The notes beneath the pieces were generated by a model, which did no database searches, was not told the origin of the DNA, and saw nothing but the letters and a program-made list of their open reading frames with translations. Of a stretch of DNA of 64,000 nucleotides, positions 1-13,600 are shown piece by piece. Every line of letters begins with the position of its first letter. Positions within the stretch are counted from its first letter, which is position 1. The stretch comes from Watersipora subatra (Eukaryota; Bryozoa; Gymnolaemata; Cheilostomatida; Watersiporidae): contig NC_088715.1 of assembly GCF_963576615.1 (NCBI RefSeq), positions 61,110,481 through 61,174,480 of the forward strand. The letters run 5' to 3'. The translations under genes were made by a program, and so were the position numbers.

Positions 1-137
1 ACAAGTAAACCACGGAATGCAACAGTTTGAATTTTGTTTTATTTTCTATGTTTATTTATATTGAGTTCATAATTATTAAATACTAGTCATCATCATGTGT
101 GATCATTACTGTGCGCAATTATTCCGTCAAGTTGCAA

Positions 138-215
138 GTGGTCCAGTGGCGCAGTTAGTAGCGTGTGTGCTAAATGTGGTTCCGGAGTTCAATTCCTGTG
201 TGATACATTTGTTCG
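138..215 (+). repeat. tRNA-derived SINE head
   Basis: Contains an A-box-like TGGCGCAGTTAGTAGCG and a B-box-like GGAGTTCAATTCC at tRNA spacing, followed by GTGTGATAC. The arms do not pair as a functional tRNA. Related heads are at 19671 and 58672. Confidence 0.5.
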
Positions 216-255
216 GCCAGATGAGCAGTCACAGCTCTTGCTATAGTGAAGACTA

Positions 256-688
256 CCGTACTTTTCAGACTATTAACCGCACCCTTATATAAGCCGCATC
301 TGCTTTATTTTCAAAAAAGCGATAATAAACAATACATAGGCCACACCTTTGTATAGGCCGCAGAACTCAGGACTTTGATTTTTAACACAGCAGCAACTTT
401 GCTAGTTGAAACGAAACAGTGCCATTAGGCACTGTTTCGTATTAACCGACGCTTTTTAACCCAGTGCCTAACGGAACAGTACCGTTAGGCACTGAGTTCC
501 GCGATCGGAGCAGTACCGTTAGGCATTGTTTCATTTTTTCTTTCACCCTTAGAGGCGCACTAACCAGAGATTCTGGTTAATGCGCTCTAGCGGTGAAAGA
601 AAAAACCACAGAATAGCCGCACCCTTATATAAGCCGCATGGCTCAAAACATCAGAAAAAAGTAGCGGCTAATAATCCGAAAAGTACGG
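256..688. mobile_element. MITE with CCGTACTTTTC terminal repeats
   Basis: Inverted ends CCGTACTTTTC with TA on both sides (254-255, 689-690); subterminal copies of CCGCACCCTTATATAAGCCG face each other. The interior is a series of hairpins, for example ACGAAACAGTGCC/GGCACTGTTTCGT at about 411-441 and a 26-bp stem around 545-604. No coding capacity. Confidence 0.65.
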
Positions 689-690
689 TA

Positions 691-1471
691 AGTTAAATGA
701 TGTTAACAGTATTAACAATTTGATATTTGTTAACAAAAGTTTAACAGTTATTATACTGTTGCCTCTCAGTCTTTGGTAGGTGGCGGTGTTAGCCAATGTT
801 TGAGCTTTTGTCTGCATTTTCTGGCTCCTCACTTGACTTGATGAACGATTTGTAGAGTTTTTAAAAACCTCCCTTTCTGCTCCTTGCTTGGTTCATCTCA
901 AGTGTGTGGACTGTACCGCCTTGGATTCATTAACCATACAGTGTCCTATTCAATATCGTATAATATACTGTATAATATTGCAATATTTGATGTTGTTTAA
1001 CATGTCTAAGAATATTACAGTTGGAAGGTTTTATTGTCTATGTTCATGCAAGTGATCTCTCAAGGTCACATTAGTGCCATATCAGTATTCTCCTAAACTA
1101 CACTTCATATAGCGATTATAGTCCAAATGTTATAAATTTATAGCTATAGTTCTTTGTGTATGACTTGACTTTATAAGAAACCTTGCAGAGTCCAAGGTCA
1201 CGGATGTAAGTCTTGGATGGGAAGAGGCTTCATTGGAAAAAAAAATGACCTCGATTAATAGATGTATTTGAATGGTTTATCTTTGAATGAATCAGTTATA
1301 TCCATCACTGTTATTCTCGTATCTAAGGATGTCTCTAATATATGTAATACAAGACCAGCCTACATCACATTATCACTTTGGCACAATACCTGCTGTCATG
1401 AAAATTGGGCTTGAAGTAGGTGATGTCAGCGAAAGAGGTTTAGCTATAAGATGAATGTAAACTTTATTCAG
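691..1471. other. intron 5' of CEP135-like exon a, nothing recognised
   Basis: AT-rich sequence with no exon, repeat or RNA gene that could be supported. Confidence 0.5.
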
Positions 1472-1634
1472 AGAAAGCCGGCTGTTGGAAGATGACCTTA
1501 CCAACATGACGGGTGAAACGCAGCGGCTGAGCAACGATATCAAGGGGCTAATCGAGGAACGCGCGCAGCTCTCAGATCAGGTGCAGGACTACATGAGGGA
1601 GGTTAAACGGGTCGAGGATGTCCTAGCTCAGAAG
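1472..1634 (+). CDS. CEP135: CEP135-like exon a
   Basis: Acceptor TTTATTCAG before 1472, donor AAG|GTGGGT. One leading base completes a codon from an exon outside the window; the end is phase 0. It encodes 54 residues of coiled coil starting ESRLLEDDLTNMTGE and containing QVQDYMREVKRVEDVLAQK, which resembles the CEP135 segment with a DYxRQVxRVEELLA pattern. GC content is clearly above the surrounding intron. Confidence 0.85.
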
Positions 1635-4600
1635 GTGGGTGACCGCTGAAGACATGGCTCAGTCTAATATGGCTGTTTTAGCGGATAGTCTGGTCTCTTA
1701 CAAAAAGTCGTGCAGTACAGGAGTTCTTGACTTACGGCCTTGGTCTTTTCTGATGTAACCTAAAGCATCCTAGAGCATCCTGAATAATGTTAATACTTTA
1801 AAATATATTACTGTATTATAATATTATAATATATTATAAAATCTAACAGATAGTATAAAAAGTATCGGAAAGAGAAAACACTATCACAAGAATTAAGGAT
1901 GAAAGGCAGAAAAATGAAAAAATTTTCCAACAGACAAAAACGTACTGACAGGCACAACCAATTGTTCGCAATTGTTTCCGTCGCTTACGACGTTAAAGAT
2001 GTGGTTGCGTCAAAAAATTCAATTTAATGAAATTAAGACCTATAAAAGGCTAAAACATCAGCTACAAGTTGATGCCATTTTTGTCTTTGTAGACCAACCC
2101 TGTCCAGAGATATATGCATTTGAATGAGGCCCTCTTTTAAAAAGCTCACGTTCCAGCGGGTGCCTCTTTCGTGACGTCACAAGCAAGGTATCTGAAACGA
2201 AACCACGAGCAATAAATATGAGGTCGCTTCGTTAGCCAATCATGCGCGCGAAATTTTTATATAGGCCTTAATAAATGTTATCACTAGTAAAACGCGTTGT
2301 CTGTGATCTCGAAGATTCTCATAATTAGAGAATTCATTCTTATTGTTACTGATTCAACGCGTTTCAACAATTACTAAGTTATACATAGTTTTAAAATGGT
2401 TTCAAGTTCGAGCGACCGCTACTCAGAGTTATCTGAGCAACTTTTAGTAAAAGATTGGAGTAGACAGCCTATGGTCAAAGCTGACAGGCGTCAGCAGCGT
2501 TTTGCTGCAGAGGAAGACAGAATGGAGGTAAGTTAACTTAGTCTTCTATACTTAAGTAAATGTAATATTTTTATAGTCATAAATACATATACTAATTAAT
2601 AAAATGATAATTCTTTGCTATCTCCAATCATAGTTTTATAGCTTATCTGCCGTTTTACCCAGCTATAATATTTTTTTCGAATTTTCTTTGGTAAATTAGT
2701 CATGATTACAAATTATTTTCACTCGTAGGAAGTGGGTAAAATCGAATGATCATTGCAAATCTTCAATTTCCAGAACCAAAGCTTCGAATCGTTGGCTTGG
2801 CGTACTTGTGCCTTTATTGAATGTTTATTCGTTTTTAAAATTACACTCGCAATCTATTTAACTCCCAATTTGGAAGCTGTCAATAGATACACTTTAGAAT
2901 GACATATCTATGAATGACATATTTATTGCATTTGTTTTACTGATTACAGAATGTTTATGTCGTCCCACCAGCCGAAGAAGCTTTGTCAGTGTGGAAACTG
3001 CCATAAAGGGGAAAGAGAGACTTGAATGCGTGCTGCATAAGCCATGATGTTTTGTTTGAGTTTGTTGCAGTAGATGAATTTGTCTTATTGTATCAGCTAA
3101 TACTATGTGAGTGGCCATGACTTGATGAATATTTTTAATAAAAGCTTTATGCCGAGATGAAAATTTTTTGCTTGTAAAAATTATATAATAAAATAATATT
3201 GTTGAAGATAATGCAAAACATGATTTGCAGAATATTGGAGTGAATTGGATACAGTATATGAATGTCCGCAAAACTGGAGAATGTGAGTTCAAATCCAGTT
3301 TGCAGCAGACTTCTCATCCTTAAAACTCTATCCCTGTCTGTATTCTTTTCAAAGACGTGGCTTGCTTATTTCACTTCGGTAGTATTCGGTAAGAATACTA
3401 CTAGTGAATAATTCGGTAAGAATACTACTAGTAAGAAACTGGTACGTAGACGGTGTAGGCAATGATATACAGCCCCGCCCCAAGGATAGGCGACATAATG
3501 TGGGCGGGGCTTATGGGAGGCTGTATATCGTTAGTATGGGTAGCTGCAGAACTGTGCTGATACAAAGACCGCGTTCTACATAAGTGACTTGACAGAATTA
3601 CCGTAGACCGGTAGAATTGGTAGTCGGTATCCAAATGTTTACACAACATTTGGAGAAAGTGAGTAAAACAAATTTTCAATTTTCGTTATTTGAGGCCTTT
3701 GAAACATTCATAATAATGCATCTGTAGCGATATTTAAAATTTTATTCTAGCCAACATGAGCAAATACAAAATAAGATATATGCCAATAGAGCCGCGTAAG
3801 ACTAGACTTTTATCGCAAATACCCGATGTGAATACGAGATATAGAGACAGGTTGCCTACTGCGTGACATCATTTTGTGCAAGTCTGGGCACGTTTTGGTG
3901 GCCTGAGCGTTTTTACGGCGATCAGATTTTTTCGGTTTTAATCTTCAAATATCTTGTCAATGCGATCGCGTAACACAACAAACAACATATCCACTGATAG
4001 AGAAAAAAAATGCTTTCTTTTAAGATCAACTTAAATTTGACGCAACCACATCTTTAAGACCAAACTACGTTAAATATCATTTTAGAAGACATATATATAT
4101 ATATATATATAGTACTTTATTGGCAATAATTGACATGAGGAGATAAATACAACACACAATTTCCTCTCCATGTGTTATTAGTGTTATCTAAACACATTTG
4201 TTACAGTTGCTAGTAGAATTATCCTCTCATTGTTTGGAGTCAGTGGTTGGTTTTAGTTTTCTTTACTCGCGATATGTCGCTGTAATAAAATAAAGCTCAG
4301 TGATATATCGTGGTACGTCACAGGAGGAGGAGCGTACCCAGCTGCTGGAGCAATACCGTAGTCTTTCACTGGAGGCAGAAAGATACACCGCACAAACGAG
4401 CCAACTTGAGACACAAACGCATGGCCTGAGGAGAGAAATTCAGTCTAAGGAGCAGCAGTTGGCTAGGTGCCAAGAACAACTCGAGTTGACCGAAAGGGAA
4501 CTTCAACAGGTACACTTCTTTCAATTATCTCTGATGTCATCTTCAGCGGGCAGCCTTGCTTCATTTGTGTCTAGTACTTTCACCACTTAGCCTTGCTTCC

Positions 4601-7600
4601 ATCATCTCTAGTACTTTCACCACTTAGCCTTGCTTCCATCATGTCTGGTGTTTCCTTCAGCAGGTAGCCTTCCTTCATTTGTGTCTAGGCCTTTCAGCAC
4701 TTAGCCTTGCTTCCATTGTGTCTAGTACTTTCACCCCTTAGCCTTGCTTCCATCATGTCTGGTGTTTCCTTCATCAGGTAGCCTTGCTTCCATCATATCT
4801 GGTGTTTCTTTCATCAGGTAGCCATGCTTCCATCATCTCTAGTACTTTCACCACTTAGCCTTGCTTCCATCATGTCTAGCCTTATCACCACTTAGCCTTG
4901 CTTCCATCGTGTCTGGTGTTTCCTTCATTAGGTAGCCTTGCTTCCATCATCTCTAGTACTTTCACCACTTAGCCTTGCTTCCATCGTGTCTGGTGTTTCC
5001 TTCATCAGGTAGCCTTGCTTCCATCGTGCCTTTTCCTAATAAATGATTCGACTAATTACTATGAAGTATTAATTAATAGAAAAAACTTTCTTGTTATTTT
5101 TTGACATATAGAGGAAAATACAAGTTTACAATGTATAGATTGGAAGCTAGAGGTAGCTTTAGTCATATACAGTGTTCTTACCACTTGCTTTTACCTGATA
5201 AGCTTCAACAAACTTACCAGGTATAAGCTATGGTAAGTTCCAACAAACTTACCATAGCTTATACGCTGCTTGTTAGTGTAACATTTTTTAAATTTTCACC
5301 AGCCTATTCGCTTCCACTAGCGGAACTGCGATGTTTCAAGAAAATTTAAACATATTCTGGAGGTAATATATTCTGGAAGTAACCTTCGAATGTAGAGTTA
5401 AACATTTACTTGGTTGTTTACATAACTTTTTAAAGCATAAGCACAATAAAGCATACGTAGCTGAAGGGTTGGCTACATAATATTTGAAAATCAATTGGGT
5501 ATTATGATCAGGGGTTATCAATAGATGCTTTCAAAAATGGAAAAACTCCAAACAAACAAAACGCTGTTGCATTTTAATGCATTTTATCGGTAAAAGAACA
5601 AAAATTAATGTTTTAATTGGCCAATGAGTTATCAAAGGTTTAGGGTTTTATACAGCTCATGGCCCAAGACGTGCATATATCATAACGCATTAAAAATCTT
5701 TACCCAAAAACACTTAATAAAGGTGTAAAACAAAGCGAAATCATTGAAATACCTTAAAGAATAGAGAAAGCATAATATTATTATGCTTTATTATTCATCT
5801 TGAGGTGTTGACTGATGTTCTAAAAAAAGAATCAAGGAGATTGACCAACCAGAAGCTGAGATATAGCCAGCCAAACACAGGTCTACCAAAAAACAAAAGT
5901 GTTTTGGTAATCATCAATATATGACGTATGAAATCGACTTGTGTGTCATTGGTCAATTAAGCCAACTAATGCGCTCTCCTATAACAATCACGGCGTTTTA
6001 ATTGGTTTAATCCCTGGAAGTATAGAACAATCAAATTGGGCCTAACAATCATCGCTCCTAGAATTCCGAACCAGTCCCTCTGACGTGTAGATTAGTTTTA
6101 GCATAAAATAATTACACGCATCTATTATTTCGCAACATTTCGCTATCTTGCTAGTTCAGCTCAGTTTTGTTGTTCTCCTACTTAGCTTCCCTATTCAGAC
6201 TCATCTTTAGCGTTGTTCAGATTTTTTAACTATAGCTAATAAATAGAATCAATTAAATCAATCATCAATCTCGGTTATCGTTTGGAATTTTCTACAAATT
6301 ATATTAGTTACATCATTTATTCTATACGCAGTTATATTATTATTTTGTATAATATGCATTATGAATATTATATAAATCATAAAAAATAATCATAGATAAG
6401 ATAATAGATCAATAGAAAAATCAAAGCAAAAGTTATCGTTTTCTTTTCTTATAGCAAGAGCAGCACGGTCAAGTTAGTCTTTTTAAGATTATGGCTGTAG
6501 TGAACTTCCAGTCTGTTAATAGTGACGATAATCATGAAAATCAACTGAATGCTACAGTAGATACACAGTAGAAAAATGATGAAGGAACAAAAAGTCCCAT
6601 TCCTATTTCGTATTCTAAACAAACTGCAATCGCGGATATCGCATATAGACTATACACGCGCCGTTCGTTGAACAGATGATCTTCGGAGCATATCCGTGGA
6701 AATCGAGTTAAAATTTGAAGCACAATAGTCAAAATCTGCTCTTCTGCTTTAAAAAATCATGGCGAGGGGTTGTGGGCAAATGCCTTTACCACACAATGTT
6801 TGGATGATTTTCCTGAGAAACCAGAGCTAGTATGTAAATTATTTACTATCGCGAGAAGCGTTTCACATCTCGTAGCCAAAACAATCATTATAAGTAACGG
6901 CGGTAAGGGTGCGCAACTCCGGCACATGACCATTAAGTCGATTTTATACGTCACAGTTTTCGGGATTTTCGAAGGGTTTTCCTCTGATTCTTTATTAGGT
7001 AGACCTGTGTTTGGCTGTCTATATCTCAGCTTCTAGGGGGTCAATCTCCTTGATTCTTTTTTTAGAACATCAGTCAACACCTCAAGATAACTAATAAAGC
7101 ATAATAATATTATGCTTTCTCTATTCTTTAACAGAATGAGTAGCGAAATCATGGAAATATGTCGAATATTGGCAAACTGATAGACTGATTTCTGTTAGAA
7201 TATACCAGCTTGACTCGAGGACACGCCTACTGAGTGGTGTAAAGCTAACCCTGGCATACAATTAATCTGCAATATGAAGTTGGCTCTTGGGCAATGCTGC
7301 TCCATTATTTTCTGTTGTGTACCCATTCTCTTAGGAAGAAAGAAGGAAACAACTCCCACCCTTTCACAAGGGTATATAAATAGTATCATTTGTCTATAAA
7401 CCGGTTATAAGAACACTTCTGTATCTCACGGTATCCTTATTAATGTTAAAGAGAAGAAAAAGATAGAAATAGGGACCAGCTTACAACAAAGATTAACTTC
7501 ATCAACTGTAACAGAAATTAACACTTTATACTCCTGCTCTGAGCGCAGGGTGCATGCTCAGTACCAACAAAACCCCTACACCACGGAGGGAGTGTTCTCT

Positions 7601-10600
7601 GCTCACATTCTGACAATGAGAAAGCGACTCCCATTTCGTATACTGTAAAAGCACTTGCACTTTAGTCTAGGACAGTACAAAATAAACAATGGAAACACGT
7701 GTTTTACGAGGTCTAGCGCACCTTTTGAGGTGTGCTCCACTATTTAAAAAGCACTACCCTAGGGTAAACCTTATTCAGCAGGATGAAGTTGGCCCTTGAA
7801 GTACATCCGGTTAAACAATTTTATTATGGCCTAGAAGCATACCTATCAGGAGGGTAAATTTGGGATATCTGATATGTCTAAAAAAAATGCTCTGCACATA
7901 ATTATGGATAAATTGGTTTTTCAACTGTAAAAGTTCTGTAGTGTGGTAATTTAGGAACTTGATGTGCATGTGTAGAGTGTGGACACATCCATCAAGATAG
8001 TTTAGAAGTTGTCCTTTTAGCCAGTTATGGAGAAGGTTTTAGACTTTTAAACGGGAGGATCATTAACATATTAACAAGTTAGGATAGTTTAATATGCTGA
8101 GATTATCTGCACTGTGTGCTTGTGATGATTTGTGTGTCTTCTAAAATCTAAAACTCTCTTTAGACTCATATATCCCACCAATCACTCGAAGGAGAGATAG
8201 CCAATCAACGAAGAGTCATAGACAACATGGAGGACAGGATACGGGAAGGTGACAATGAAAGGTTAGGTTTTGTTTCAGTTGCCATCAACTATCGATCCAG
8301 ATTTGTCTCCAGCTACAAAAGGAATTCCTATGTTAGATATTTGATTTCTTATATAACAGTTAGTCTTTCATCATTCAGTCGTGACAAAAATTGTGGTACC
8401 GTACTATGTACTTGCCTAACCCAGCACCTTGAAGGATGGTCACCAGCTTTCCGGGAATGTCTGTTCACTTTACCGGTCATTATCTTTGACAACAAATTGT
8501 TTAAACAAAAACAAGGCTTCATCTTGTTCAGTCTTCCAATAGACTTACGCAAAACCTCTGCATTTACTAGTTTTAGAGTTAATGTTAAAAGCCATTTTTT
8601 GAGCCTAGATTAATGCAGATCTGCTGTTGAAGTTTGCCAATTCATGTGGGCCTTGACTAGCCGCAGTGCTACTGCGCATGTAGACCTCATCATGCCTTAA
8701 GGAGTAGGAACTAAGCTTTTAATTATTTGTTTAACTTAATATTATAACTATATCTTCATTTTGCTTATGTTGCTTATTTTGTCTAATGTTTATTTCTACT
8801 AATTGGTGAAATAAAGTACACACACATACATACACACACACACACACACACATCTAAAATAATTGATATATAGTCAAAATTCCAAACTCCAAAATTATGC
8901 TTTCAAGTGCTAATAAGAAATGAGTGCTTTAGGAACAATAAAGTTGATTATAAATCATTGCTGAAAACTTTCATACGTCAACAACGGATATTAGAAAATT
9001 CACATGCGAATCATTTTTACTTCTACGATGTGGATACAGATTCCGACTCCAGTTACGATTTAACATTCAGTGTTTAACCCAATATTAACTACTTTTGTTG
9101 GAACACAGGCTTTCTATCTGGTGCATGTTTTCTTGCTAGTCCTTGCTAGAATGGTTAATCTAATGGCTGTTACCTTGATTGTGCTGGCTGACTTCATCAG
9201 CATAAAGTCACACTGTCGCAGGTACAAGCTAGAACAAGACGTGGTTGCCACGAGAGATCTGGCTGCTAGGCTAGAGAGCAACAAGGACTCGGTGCAACGG
9301 CGATGCGCTGCCAAGGAGCTGGAGTGTGAGAGAGCCGTAGAGACTATCCAGGACCTTGAGCGGGAGATAGCTACCCTCAAAGACAGAAATGCTATGTATG
9401 TTCATATAGACTGTGTTCTTACCTTGTCCTCTTTTACTCTCACATCTTTATCCTCTGTTCTTAGCACTTTCAAGCCCAACCCTGTACACACAAGCAAGCC
9501 ACCGTGATCCTAGACAGTATTAACAACTTCATCGCCTGTAAAGTTGTCATTTGGTATTTCACATAAATTCGAAATACCACAATTCTTTTTATCATTTTGA
9601 CGCTACCAGCGTAGCGTCATTTTTTTCATTGAGTAGAACTCAAGGAAAAAAAGCAGAAATCAAATATAGTAAGTTGTTTTTTTTTCTAACACTCTTTTGA
9701 ACAAGCGACGTTTTAGAGCTCATTGCACTCATAGGTATGTTTGCTACAGTTTGCAACCAAAGCTGACTCTTTATGTGCAATAGAACAGGAGTTACGATCT
9801 ATTGTAAGCTGAGTTCAGATAGCGCAATCATGATATCAAATAATATGCTATATATCCGTAAATTTACATGTTTTATAATAATAATCCATCAAATACAGCA
9901 AATTTATATACAAGAACAAGTGACATAAACAAACCGTAATTAGAATACATGCAGAAACAGCTAACATTTCAAAACAAAAATATTAGCATCGTTTGCTTGG
10001 CCAGTTGCGTTCTGATTGTTGCTTCTGTTTGGAACCATTTTTATTTTCTTCTGGCTGTTCAATATCTTCCACAATTTTCTCTGATCTCAACCCGTCTTCT
10101 GTGTAGCTGAGCTAGTCGAAATTAGCGTTCAAATAATGTTTTTAGCTGAGCAAATATTTAATGCGATGCAATTTTGACTAGAAACTTCTAGGGCTAATAA
10201 TGAGAAATCGCGTGTAGTCAAAATAGCCTCAAAATGTTAGCCTCAAAATACATAGTAGCGCATCTTCCATCGCAAATGCGTAAACTTTTTCCCACATACA
10301 TCGAAGTATGAAGACCGCGTTGAAAAAGGAACTACTATTAGCCTAATACAGTTATTAAATATTTTTGTGGTGATCAAAGCAATCAAAGCTTTTAACAAAA
10401 AACCTAAAGACTTGGAGGTGGAAAACGGACTTTGCTATGAACAGAAACAAGGAACGAATTAATTGTTATCGATGTAACAGAGTCATTATTAATACGGTTT
10501 TCTGGACACTTTTTTCTGATCACTTGCTATTATAAGCTTGTGAAGGTTAAGCGTGTCAAATAGTATCCTTCAAATGGAAGTGACGTTCAAATAGAAATAT

Positions 10601-13600
10601 CATTCAGTTAAAGGGTGGCGCTGTATTTTTCAACCCTTCTCCCTTAGTGACGCTCAAATAGAGGTGGCGTTGAAATACAGGTTTTACGGTAACTGAAGAA
10701 ACATAATGATTGGAGTACACAGAGTCTAATTTAGTGAGTATATTTGTTATGAATAGAAAAACAAATAATTTTAGTGAAAAGCTTTTGTTGTTGAGGAAAA
10801 GCCTTTTAGCTTTATCCACTTTTGATCCTTCAATAACAAAGAATTTCATTCATTAGAAACTAACTTCTGTCAGCAGCCTTGTTTCATCTTCCGGTCGGTA
10901 AGAAGTGCCCTCGGTATTTTGGCGATGCCTCAAAAACTAATTGATCAATCGGTGTGAAGCTTCGCAATTAAGCTTGAATTTCGCAATATTACGTAAACCA
11001 GAAGTGTGGAAAAACAAAGCGAAATTATGCTGGCGAGTTTACTCGGGCGTAAGGTTAGTTAGGAAAATAGTTCCTCGAATAATCTCAGGCCCAGGCTTCA
11101 AAGTGGTAATTTGTGTTCTCAAATATTCACTATTTTTAATAATATGTGGTGTGCTCATACTTTGACCTATATTAGGAACACAAGGGTTATTCTATTCAGA
11201 CGTTATAATGACTGACCATGTGATCCCTCCATACACTAGCATCCAGCCAGTTAAGTAGAAGAGCAAGTAATTTGATTAACACCCTGTTTGCCATAGGGAC
11301 AGGCAGGAGTTGGTTGGACTGGAGCAGTTGTTGGCGTCTAACAGGGAGAAGGAGTTTCAGGCACAGCTGGCGGTACAAGAGAGCTCGAGTGAGGTGCAAC
11401 TTATGAAGGACAGGCTCACACTTAATGACAGCAAAATGTGAGTGTAAGAGGTCTCTTTGGGCTCTACCAAACGTGCTCCATTAGCGTACGACAGTCGTTG
11501 GACAAGTGGTGGCCTTCACTTTCAAATCTTTCCCGTTTTTTGCTTATCTTTGAAGTCTGATTTTGAGGTTTTATATGTGAAGTATGTCCATTTATTTTGT
11601 ATAATTTTTTTATCAGTTTTTTGTTTTATGTTTAGGTTTATGAAAACGGCCATAGTAAATTATTGCGTGGTATTGCGACCTGCTCGGGATACAAACAGTG
11701 AAAGCGAGATGTGTAAACTTATGTGTCGACACATTCATTACATAATGCGCCGCCAACACACTGAGCATGTTTTATATTGTGAAGTGCATAGAAAGGATTA
11801 ATTTAAAAAGCTGGAAATGCAAAAAGTAAAATGTAAGCCACTAAATGTTATTTAGCATTTCTCTCATTCTTTCAGTTTGTGTAATCTAGTTTCTAATGTC
11901 AATATTTTCTCTATCTGGAAGTCAATCCTGGAGCTATCGACCATAACAGCAATATTATTAAATTGTTGGTAGCTGCAAATGTCGCTAGTTGAAGATGAAT
12001 TTGCGATTGTTTTTTTATGCTTGAGGTGATCTGATCGCCAGGATGTTTCATGACTAAAATTGATAAAACTTGATCGCGGGTAGAAAAGAAATGCACAAGA
12101 AAAATATGAAACAAAAAAATTACGACCGAAATGACATCACTAGTTAGGGACATCATTAGATAGTTGCGATCGGCTATTGCATTCAAGTTACAGCATTACA
12201 CGTCTCTATTTTGTTTGTCTCTTTACAACTACAGACGTCATAATCACACTTCTGCTTGATCTAAGCATTTAATCGCAATCAAGTTTTGTCGATTTTAATT
12301 TTGAAACATCCTGGCAGTCAGACCACTTCAATTATCATAATCAAATGCTAACGGTAAAAAATACCGATACTTCCAGCAAGTTAATCTTTAAAGATAATCT
12401 TATGCCAAGTCTGATAGCGATACTCCATGTAACTGGCTGATGCCGCTATCTTATATTCGTGGTATTTTGTGAAAGCCCAAATATTCAGTAAACTCGAGGA
12501 GTACTGAGCAATCGTTTTGGCTGTAGGCTTTGCCTTTGTTTAGAAAACAGCTCAACTAAATTTATGGTCGGGATGCAGCAGCGTACGCGTATGCAGTGAT
12601 TGAAGGTAGAGTTTTGTGATGAAGAGAGATATGAAGTTTGTTCTTTTAGCAATAGAAATATCCTCAGCTAATAGTTAGTGAGCTGGAAACTACTTATTCA
12701 TATGGATCCTTATTTCTTAAAAATAATGATAAATCTGCCAGACTCGCTTTAACAAATATCCGTTTTCCTGTTATTATGCAATGTCTGCTATTATGCCTTA
12801 TATCTGTAAGACCAAACCTTCTGACCAATTATCTCTTGGAACACTTTGGTTTTTGCCACACACAGCATTCAGATATTGATAGAATTGGCCTAGTATCTCA
12901 TCATTTGGAGCGACTGTGGATAGATTTTCTATTCATGAAAGAAAAGGTTTTACTGCTTGACCTGCTGTAGGTCGTAAACTTTTTGCGTAATTCTGCAATG
13001 GACCATCGGCAGCGGTATTTGGACCTCATCTAGAATACGGTTTAGTCGTGCCAACTTTAACATGTCTGCAAGGGGATAGGCATGCCTATTTAAGTATTTA
13101 TCAAATGTGATCATAGACATCTGCTCTATGCGCTATTAGTCAGCAAGTGTGTCATTATTGTAGTGACAGTCAAACTCGAGAAGTGACTCAGCTCAGGAAC
13201 AGGATTCTAGATCTAGAGTCTGATTTAGAGAGAGCTCGGCACCAGCTCACCAATGAAAGGTAGCCCTAGAGTTTCACCTATCAATAGCTGACTGTTTTGT
13301 GTGACAACAAGGAAACAGCGTGTAGTCTGGCACAGCTATATTTGCACAACGCTGATTCGCTTGGCTAGGCTTTTACTAGCGCTATTGTTCATGAGTTGTC
13401 TCTGCCAACAATTTTGCTTCTTTTAAACTCACATGCAGCATGTAGTGGTCTTTCATAGCTTTAACTACGGGTGTGCAGGTTTGAATGCTGTCGGTAAGGC
13501 AGCATTTGTGTGGCCATATAAGACCATTTATATGTTTAGGTTTCTGTCGAAGGAGTAAATTCGATGTTTCATGCAAGACCTGCACACTAGCTGCTCACAT

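Noticed and set aside
3235-3305. tRNA-like B box (GTGAGTTCAAATCC)
   Set aside because: No A box at a suitable distance; also lies within the 1997-4053 transposon.
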